A stretch of DNA of 64,000 nt from contig NZ_CP051167.1 of assembly GCF_012295525.1 (NCBI RefSeq), positions 4,447,501 to 4,511,500 of the forward strand, in the 5' to 3' direction. Source of the DNA: Oxynema aestuarii AP17. GTDB lineage: Bacteria > Cyanobacteriota > Cyanobacteriia > Cyanobacteriales > Laspinemataceae. This document shows positions 54,700 through 61,573 of the stretch, in pieces. A program made the position numbers and the translations under genes. The notes beneath the pieces were generated by a model. The model had not been told where the DNA came from. It searched no databases and saw only the letters and a program-made list of their open reading frames with translations. Every line of letters begins with the position of its first letter. Within the stretch, counting starts at the first letter, position 1.

Positions 54700-55680
54700 T
54701 AGAACGTGCCAGAGAGCAATCCCCCCTTTCGGCGCCAGCAACACCCCGCGCCGTTGGGGAACGACCGGATCTTGTTCGGCGATTTCGAGTTCCCAGCGAG
54801 ACAAAATTGTTGCTAACACTAGCTTCATCTCGTAGTTCGCTAATGCCAGACCGATACAGCGACGGCTTCCCCCGCCAAAGGGGATGAACTCGTAAGGGGA
54901 AAATTGACGCTCTAAAAAGCGTTTGGGTTTGAATAAATGCGGTTCCGGGTAAAGATCTTGGCGCTGGTGAGTGAGATAGACGCAACCGAGGACAACCGTT
55001 CCCGGTTCTAAGGTTTGTCCTCCCAGTTCGACGGGACGTTCGACCACACGCGGAAACGTTAACATCGCCGGGGAGCCGATCCGCAAGCTTTCTTGGGCCA
55101 CGGCGGCGAGGTAAGGTAAGCGGAAAATCTCCATCGGATCGGGGTTTTCGCCGAGTCCGTCGAGTTCGGCGAGCAGTTTTTGGCGCACGTCCGGACATTG
55201 GTGGATCCAGTATAATGCCCAGGCTAAAGCGGTGGCGGTGGTTTCGTATCCGGCAAACAGAAGGGTGACTAATTCGTCGCGCAATTCGGTATCGCTCAAC
55301 CCTTCGCCGTTCTCGTCGCGGGTGGAGAGTAAAAGGTTGAGAATATCGACGCGATCGCTGTCAAAATGGGTACGGCGATCGCGGATTAAGTCGTAGATGG
55401 CCTCGTCCATGTGCCGTTGTTTTTGCATAATCCGACCCCACGGACTCCACGGTCCCCAGTCTTTCTGCAAAAAGCGTAAGAACAGAAAAATGGCTCCGAA
55501 GGGATTGGCACTGGTCATTTCGATGCGATCGACCAAACGGCGTTTCAGTTCTTCGAGGCGCGTACCTTCATTTAACAATGGGAGCGGGAATTCCCCGATT
55601 CTACCGAAGGTGAATCGTGGGATGAAAGCGACTCTTCGGCAAATCAGTTATAATCCGATCATCTGGCTATATCGGCGATA

Positions 55681-56907
55681 ATGTTCAAGGCGTACAAATA
55701 CCGCATCTATCCAACCCCCGAGCAACAAGCGACTTTAGCCAAGAGCTTTGGTTGCTGTCGTTGGTATTGGAACTATGCGTTAAATTTGTGCCAAGAGACT
55801 TATCGATCGACCGGAAAAGGTCTATCAAGGGGTTATCTTCAGGGATTATTACCTACCCTCAAAAAGGAATACCCTTGGCTCAAAAAAGATGTCTATTCCC
55901 AATGCTTGCAAGTCGTGGCGTTGAACTTATCAACCGCTTATCGAAACTTCTTTGAGAAACGGGCAAAATTACCCCGATTCAAATCCAAGCAGGGAAGGCA
56001 ATCTATCAGTTATCCTCAAAATGTTAAGTTTGAGGGAAATTACATCAAACTGCCTAAAGTTGGGTTAGTGCGTTGTCGTCAGCATCGAAGTTTTGAGGGA
56101 AAAATCAAAACTGTAACCCTCTCCAAAAATCCAGATGGTAAATATTATGCTTCAGTTTTGGTAGAGGGTAAAAAAGAACCTCCCCTTCTCTCAACTGAAG
56201 GAAAAGCAATTGGCATTGATTTAGGGCTGACCGATTTTGCGATTACCAGTGAGGGGTCGAAATATAATAATCCCAAGCATTTTGATAAACACGCGCGAAA
56301 CCTAAAAAGAAAACAGCAAAAACACGCTCGAAAAAGGAAAGGCAGCAACAACCGCAATAAATCGCGGGTAAAAGTTGCCAAGATTCACGCCAAAATAAGT
56401 CGCTGTCGTGAAGATTTTCTCCACAAGCTATCCCGTAAGATAGTGAACGAAAACCAAGTGATTGTGGTCGAATCCCCCCTAACCCCCCTTAATAAGGGGG
56501 GAACTAAAGGGGGGATAGGTATGGTTCGCCATCACCAACTCGCCAAAGCGATTAGTGATGTCGGTTGGGGGATGTTTTGTACGATGTTAAAGTACAAGGC
56601 CGAATCAGAAGGAAAAGTTGATCTAGAAGTCGATCGATTTTTTCCTTCCTCTAAAACCTGCCATGTATGCCTCAATCAAATCAAAAGCCTGTCTCTTGAT
56701 GTGAGGAGCTGGACTTGCGAACATTGCCAAACCCATCATGACAGGGATATCAATGCCGCCATCAATCTCAAAAATGAAGGCTTACGGATATTAGAGTTAG
56801 GAACTCGCTCTACTGCCCTTGGAGGGGATGTAAGACGATGTGGTAGAACTTCAGTTCTATCTAGCGCAGTCCCCAGTGAAGAGGGAAGCCGCTATTGTAA
56901 TCTTTGA
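55681..56907 (+). CDS. tnpB: TnpB (OrfB), intact RNA-guided nuclease-like protein
   Basis: A 408-residue TnpB. In order: the N-terminal MFKAYKYRIYPTPEQQATLA, WNYALNLCQETYRSTGKGL, RuvC-I aspartate in AIGIDLGLTDFAITSEG, RuvC-II glutamate in QVIVVESPL, and zinc-finger cysteines CHVCLNQ...CEHCQTHH, with the RuvC-III aspartate in HDRDINAAINL. All catalytic residues are present. A 15-residue insert from a palindromic repeat follows the glutamate. TnpB proteins of this type cut DNA with a right-end-derived RNA, which here would run into the flank after 56923. Confidence 0.9.
   Translation: MFKAYKYRIYPTPEQQATLAKSFGCCRWYWNYALNLCQETYRSTGKGLSRGYLQGLLPTLKKEYPWLKKDVYSQCLQVVALNLSTAYRNFFEKRAKLPRFKSKQGRQSISYPQNVKFEGNYIKLPKVGLVRCRQHRSFEGKIKTVTLSKNPDGKYYASVLVEGKKEPPLLSTEGKAIGIDLGLTDFAITSEGSKYNNPKHFDKHARNLKRKQQKHARKRKGSNNRNKSRVKVAKIHAKISRCREDFLHKLSRKIVNENQVIVVESPLTPLNKGGTKGGIGMVRHHQLAKAISDVGWGMFCTMLKYKAESEGKVDLEVDRFFPSSKTCHVCLNQIKSLSLDVRSWTCEHCQTHHDRDINAAINLKNEGLRILELGTRSTALGGDVRRCGRTSVLSSAVPSEEGSRYCNL
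56472..56516. repeat. 45-bp GC-rich palindromic repeat inside TnpB copy 2
   Basis: Same sequence and place as 20508-20552: ATCCCCCCTAACCCCCC ... GGGGGGAT, in frame within tnpB. Confidence 0.85.
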
Positions 56908-57651
56908 TTCAATAGCGGTAGTTCACGCCAAACACGACTTGCAAAATGACATCTAAGGTGATGTCTTGCATGAGATCCCGGGCAAGAAAAGCGGTATTCT
57001 GATTCCAAGAATAGGTAATTTTATCGGCAATGTTGGCGATCGTCTCTCCATAATTTCGCATTCGTTCGCCGTGGAAAGGAGGCATCAGTAATTTACGGCG
57101 CTTTTTGTGGCGATCGCCCCCCAATAAAATGACCGAATTGTCTCCAAGTAAAGGACGGACAATATCGTTGACTTCTCCGGGGGCGCCGATTTCAGGCGCG
57201 GCGAGCATTGTTTCTAAATCTTTGGGATTGCTCACCATCACAAAGGTTCTCGCACCGAAGCGCGCGGTAAACAAATCACCGTAATTGTTAACAGATTTGT
57301 GTAAGTATCCCAACGGATCGCCAATCCATTGAAAAAGCTGAATCCAGGGAGACTCTTTCGGACCTGCAGGCAGTGGCATAATTGTAAATTCTTATCGTTG
57401 TTTAAAGTTTAAACAATGATTGAGGCGTTTAGAGTTTAGAGTTTAGGGTTTAGATTTTAGATTGACCGATTGGGCGTTGGAATATCGCTGAGATTGTGGA
57501 TTTCACTCGTGCAAGATCCGATCGCATCGGGGGTGGACAACCGACCCGCACTCCTGAATTGCTGCTTACTAAAACAACCCTCAAGTTGCATAAGTTCTAA
57601 AATAATTGTTAAATCGATCTAGTAGTAAACTCAATCCGGTGGAGAACACGC

Positions 57652-59865
57652 ATGACCCCAACCAGCCCAGTTGCTCCCGCAAAAGCGCCCGATTTTTGCG
57701 AAGGCATTCAATATTTTGGCGAGCTGTGGCCGGAGTTTGCCAGCCACGGTAAAGAAGCGGCGATCGCCCCCGGAAAAACCGCGATCGTCTCCCCTTCCGA
57801 TCCGTCTGCCGTCTTCCAAACCCTCCTCGCCGCCGACGCCCTGCGTTACCTCACCCTGCAAGTCACTGCCAGTAAAGCATCTGGGCATCCCGGCGGGTTT
57901 GCCAGTATTGCCGAGGCGATCGCCTCCTTAGTCATGCTCGGCCACAAAAACATCCTCACCGAAGTCGGACACCACGCCCCCGGCTTCTACAGCAGCATGT
58001 TCCTCGATCGCTCCCTCGAAGACATGGGCATCCATACCGTGCAGCAAATGCGCGAAAGGTTCCGCGAACACCAAGGACTGCTCGGCCACCTCTCCGGCCA
58101 AATTCCCGGACTGCTCAACCCCGCCGGACCCCTCGGACAAGGGCAACACTTCGCCATGTCCGGCGCCCTTCTCCACCGCGATACCCTCTTCCCCGTCACC
58201 ATCGGCGATGGCGGCATCGGCGAACCCTACGTCATGAGCAGCATGGCGCACTTCCACACCGCCTATCCCGACGTCACCAACTTCCTCCCCATCCTCGTCT
58301 GGAACGGCTATTCCCAAGAACACCACAGCATGGTGTCAACCAAACCCAACGAGGAAATGATCGAATATTGGGAAGGCAACGGCTTCCAAGAAGTCATCCT
58401 CGTCAACGCCAAAGACTTCGACGACACCAACCAAAGCGGCGATTACGTCGATAGCACCGCCTTCTCCCTCAAACAGCGTCTCGCCTTTACCCAAGCCGTC
58501 CTCGAAGCCACCGACAAAGCCGCCAAATCCGCCCTCAGTGGCAAATTGACCGTTTTAATCGTCAAACAACTCAAAGGCGCGGGCGTCCACGATCGCGGCG
58601 CCAAATCTCACAACCTCTACGGCTACCACACCCTCGATAACGAGGCGATCGTCAGCGCCCTCCAAGAACGCGCCCTCCCCGCCGAAGGGTGGCAACTAGT
58701 TCGCACCAACTTCGAGCGCGCTGCAGGCGGTCCGGCGTCCCACCACGTCGTCACCGAAAAAGAACGCCCCCTCCCCGAACTCGGTGCGCTTCCTTTAAAC
58801 GAATACCCCGTCCACGGCGAAAAACAAGTCGCCACCACCGCAATGGGAGAATTAATCGCCCACGTCGGCCAAAAAGACCCTCAATTCATCCTCACCAACG
58901 CCGACGGGAACGCCGCCTCGGGGATTAACAACGTCAACCAAGCCCTCAAAATCGTCCATCCTACCCCTGACGACCTCTACTTCCAAGGGCCTCAAGGGCA
59001 AGTTTACGAACCCTTGAGCGAGGACGCCTGCGCCGGACTCGCCGCCGGATTGGCCTTATTCGGCGCCCGTACCTTGTGGTGTTCCTACGAATCATTCGCC
59101 ATCAACGGCTTGCCGATTTGGCAGACCGTCACCCAAGCGATGGCCGAACTGCGCCGCCCCACCCCCTCCACGATTACCCTCTTTACCGCAGGGGCACTCG
59201 AACAAGGGCGCAACGGCTGGACTCACCAACGTCCGGAAATTGAAAACTATTTCGCCGCAATGATGCGAAATGGCAATATCTTCCCCTTATTCCCCACCGA
59301 CGCCAACAGCATACAAGTGTGCTACGACTGGGCGCTGACGACGAAAAATAAAGGGGTTACAATTACCGCGAGTAAGTCGCCATTGCCGATTCGCACCACC
59401 TTCGAGCAAACGAAACAAGCCCTCAAAGATGGCGGCGTCGTCATCCACGAAAGCGAAGGCAAACAAAAAGTCGTGTTTGCCGTGATTGGCGACATGACCT
59501 TAATTCCCGTCTTCGATGCCGCAGTGCGCCTCGAAGACGAAGGCATCGGCGTGCGGATTGTCTCCGTAGTCAGCCCCCGCCGCCTCTACCGTCCCGACGA
59601 TACCGCCTGGGAGAGCTGCGCTCAACCGGACAGTCACTTCCTCGACGATGCAGGTTTCGATCGCCTCTTCGGCGGCGATGCCTTAATCGGGGTTACCGGG
59701 GGTTCCTCGGCAATGCTCGAACCGTTGATGTTGCGTTCTACACTCAAGCGCGATCTGTTCGCCTGGAAGCGCGGCGAAACCGCATCTAGTGCAGGTCAAA
59801 TCATGGCCCTCAACGGATTGACCGCCGAAGCCTTATCGACCCGCGCCGAACAATTACTCGCCTAG
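57652..59865 (+). CDS. Transketolase-like TPP-dependent enzyme (annotated in cyanobacteria as xylulose-5-phosphate epimerase/phosphoketolase-like)
   Basis: A 737-residue protein built like a transketolase: ASKASGHPGGFASIAEAIAS (substrate/TPP region), TIGDGGIGEPYVMSSMAHF (the GDG...N TPP-binding motif), NGYSQEHHSMV and the pyrimidine-binding half DPQFILTNADGNAASGINN, LWCSYESFAINGLPIWQTV. It is not a standard transketolase by sequence and is closest, as I recall, to the cyanobacterial group called xylulose 5-phosphate 3-epimerase. The sugar-phosphate reaction is not provable here. Codon use is core-like. Confidence 0.7.
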   Translation: MTPTSPVAPAKAPDFCEGIQYFGELWPEFASHGKEAAIAPGKTAIVSPSDPSAVFQTLLAADALRYLTLQVTASKASGHPGGFASIAEAIASLVMLGHKNILTEVGHHAPGFYSSMFLDRSLEDMGIHTVQQMRERFREHQGLLGHLSGQIPGLLNPAGPLGQGQHFAMSGALLHRDTLFPVTIGDGGIGEPYVMSSMAHFHTAYPDVTNFLPILVWNGYSQEHHSMVSTKPNEEMIEYWEGNGFQEVILVNAKDFDDTNQSGDYVDSTAFSLKQRLAFTQAVLEATDKAAKSALSGKLTVLIVKQLKGAGVHDRGAKSHNLYGYHTLDNEAIVSALQERALPAEGWQLVRTNFERAAGGPASHHVVTEKERPLPELGALPLNEYPVHGEKQVATTAMGELIAHVGQKDPQFILTNADGNAASGINNVNQALKIVHPTPDDLYFQGPQGQVYEPLSEDACAGLAAGLALFGARTLWCSYESFAINGLPIWQTVTQAMAELRRPTPSTITLFTAGALEQGRNGWTHQRPEIENYFAAMMRNGNIFPLFPTDANSIQVCYDWALTTKNKGVTITASKSPLPIRTTFEQTKQALKDGGVVIHESEGKQKVVFAVIGDMTLIPVFDAAVRLEDEGIGVRIVSVVSPRRLYRPDDTAWESCAQPDSHFLDDAGFDRLFGGDALIGVTGGSSAMLEPLMLRSTLKRDLFAWKRGETASSAGQIMALNGLTAEALSTRAEQLLA

Positions 59866-59891
59866 CGTTCGTGGCTTCATGCCAATACTCC

Positions 59892-59919
59892 GTAGGGACA
59901 CAGTACTGCTGTGTCCTTT
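59892..59919. repeat. Dispersed palindromic repeat (GTAGGGACAC family)
   Basis: GTAGGGACACAG and CTGTGTCCTTTC (complementary arms with small mismatches) with a short loop, 26 bases after the transketolase-like gene, where it could act as a transcript-end hairpin. Related to the repeats at 16642 and 19147. Confidence 0.65.
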
Positions 59920-60072
59920 CCTATGTTTCGAGACTTTGGTGACATCCTCCCGACGCTGAATCAAAGATTACAGCGCGGGCTTCCCAACCTCACGATTGGG
60001 TATTCGGGCCCCACGCCACTTATCTAGGTCATAGACCCCCGACAGACCGACTTGACAGGCTGTTTCCTTTCG

Positions 60073-61243
60073 TCAGAGTCCCTGGCTACTGACTTGTTCG
60101 AGTCCACGACGCAAAACCATCTCTGCTGCAGCATGGTCACGATGAGTCCGATACCCACACTCAGGACAATGATGCTCTCTGACTTCCAACCCTTTGCTCA
60201 CCGTAGCAAAGCAGGATGGACAGACTTGACTGGTACCGTTGGGGTTGACTTTAGCAAAGTAGACCCCACGCTTCCAGCAAACCCATTCCGTCAGAGACAG
60301 GAATTGTCCGAAGGCAGCATCTACACAATCTTTTCGCAACATCCCTCGGGTCAAGCCTTTGACGTTGAGGTCTTCTACAAAGATGGTTTGCGCCCGGTCG
60401 CAAAGCTGATGAGCCGTCTTCAGATGGAAATCTTTACGACGATTGGCAATGCGATGGTGCATTCTAGCCACTTGGATTTGCGCCTTCTCCCAGTTTTGAG
60501 AACCCTTTTGTTTTCGTGCTGCTCTGCGTTGCAGCAATTTCAGCTTGCGTTGCATCGACTTGAAAAACTTAGGGCGTTCTTGGAAAGAGCGATCGGAAGC
60601 GGTCAAGAATCGCTCCAATCCCAGGTCAATCCCAATCGCCCGACCGTGAACCGGGACATCGGGAACCGATATATCCGATTCAATGGTGACGACGACATAC
60701 CATTGTGTACCCCGTACCCTGGACAATACCCGCACCTGTATCCCCCCAACCCCCCTTTGAAAGGGGGGCGAAGGGGGGATGCAGGTTGATGGGTACTTCC
60801 CCGATCTTTGGCAATTTGATTGTGAAGCCATTGATGGAATTGTTCTTGAATTGGGGAAACACAAAGGATTTGAACTGACCGAACTTTTTGAAACGAGGGA
60901 ATCCATGTCCCCGTTTCACAAATGCTTCCCAGGTATCGTGCAGTCTGCGAATCGTGGTCTGCAACACCTGAGAATGTACCTTACCCAGATGCGGGAATTG
61001 CTTCTTCGCTTTAGGCAGGTTGTTCTGCTGACGATGGTAGGACGGAAATGGTTCATCGGCGGGAATGATGTATTCCTTTTCCAGCGAGCATCGGTCTACC
61101 GAACACTTACGCGAAGCAATCCAGTCTTTGAGTTCGCGCAACGCGTAGTTATATACGCCTCTGCACGTCTCAAGCCACGATCGCAGTTCAGCCTCTTGGG
61201 TGGCGTCTGGATCGATTCGGTAGGTGTAGTTCATGGTCAGCAT
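60073..61243 (-). pseudogene. TnpB (OrfB) gene frameshifted by a palindromic repeat
   Basis: Leftward. The first part (61243 to ~60780) reads MNYTYRIDPDATQEAELRSW ... LPKIGEVPINLH, then runs into a GC-rich palindrome (60740-60780). The rest continues in another frame: RVLSRVRGTQWYVVVTIESD, RAIGIDLGLERF (RuvC-I), FVEDLNVKGLTRGMLRKDC (RuvC-II) and the zinc finger CPSCFATVSKGLEVREHHCP with HRDHAAAEMVLRRG. This TnpB is from a different subgroup than copies 1 and 2. Flanking hairpins at 59950-60000 and 61286-61332 may be element ends. Confidence 0.82.
60740..60780. repeat. GC-rich palindromic repeat inserted in a TnpB gene
   Basis: ATCCCCCCAACCCCCC ... GGGGGGCGAAGGGGGGAT, a relative of the repeats inside TnpB copies 1 and 2. 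Here its length or position throws the gene out of frame. Confidence 0.8.
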
Positions 61244-61573
61244 GACTATAATTTATCACAGGATATAGCTGCGGTAAATACTTGTCTCATCCCCATCGTA
61301 GGGCTTAGCCCTTCCCGTAGGGTGGGGATGAGACCAGCTCGGGGAGTCCATGGATCCCGACGCTGATGCTTCGCATACAGCGCGGGACTTATAGCTCCCC
61401 AAACCCCTGAAAAGTTAAGCGCTTGCGGGCCAGCCTGGCCGTTAACTTCAGATCGAATAAGTTCTATAATTTTTTCGATTTTATAGATCGTTTCAGCGCA
61501 ACTTTTGACATACTCCCCCATTTAGAAAACGAGGGATTCTCCGGTCAAACAGCAACCACAGGCACCACCCGTT
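61244..61573. other. Region between TnpB gene and the SopB-like gene
   Basis: 330 bases without a gene. CTCATCCCCA (61286-61295) pairs with TGGGGATGAG (61323-61332), and a CCCGACGCTG/CAGCGCGGG hairpin (about 61356-61386) matches one at 59950-59980. These are probably terminal structures of the TnpB element. The right-hand ~150 bases are AT-rich and resemble the SopB-like gene in composition. Confidence 0.55.

Larger units (their letters stand above)
55573..56923 (+). mobile_element. TnpB-only (IS1341-type) element, copy 2, 1351 bp
   Basis: Same borders as copy 1: starts TAACAATGGGAGCGGG after CATT and ends AATAGCGGTAGTT before CAC. Removing it restores the P450 frame exactly (CCTTCATT joined to CACGCC), which fixes the borders. 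There is no tnpA and no target duplication. The near identity of the two copies points to recent movement. Confidence 0.88.
54700..57379 (-). pseudogene. CYP110-like cytochrome P450, split by a TnpB element and 3'-truncated
   Basis: The N-terminal half runs leftward from 57379 (MPLPAGPKESPWIQLFQWIG) to QVVFGV at about 56927. After the 1351-bp TnpB element it resumes at 55572 (NEGTRLEELKRR), continuing through the I-helix (LLFAGYETTATALAW), the ExxR motif (AQESLRIGSP) and the haem-binding loop (FIPFGGGSRRCIGLALANYE). Removing the element gives FGVNEGTRL, a normal P450 sequence. The end reads APKGGIALWH and then passes into the cysteine-protease gene, so the native C terminus is lost. P450 function is almost certainly gone. 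Confidence 0.85.

Noticed and set aside
54619-54720. Native C terminus of the P450
   Set aside because: The residues after APKGG do not resemble a P450 end and are the complement of the cysteine-protease gene, so they are read-through rather than real sequence.
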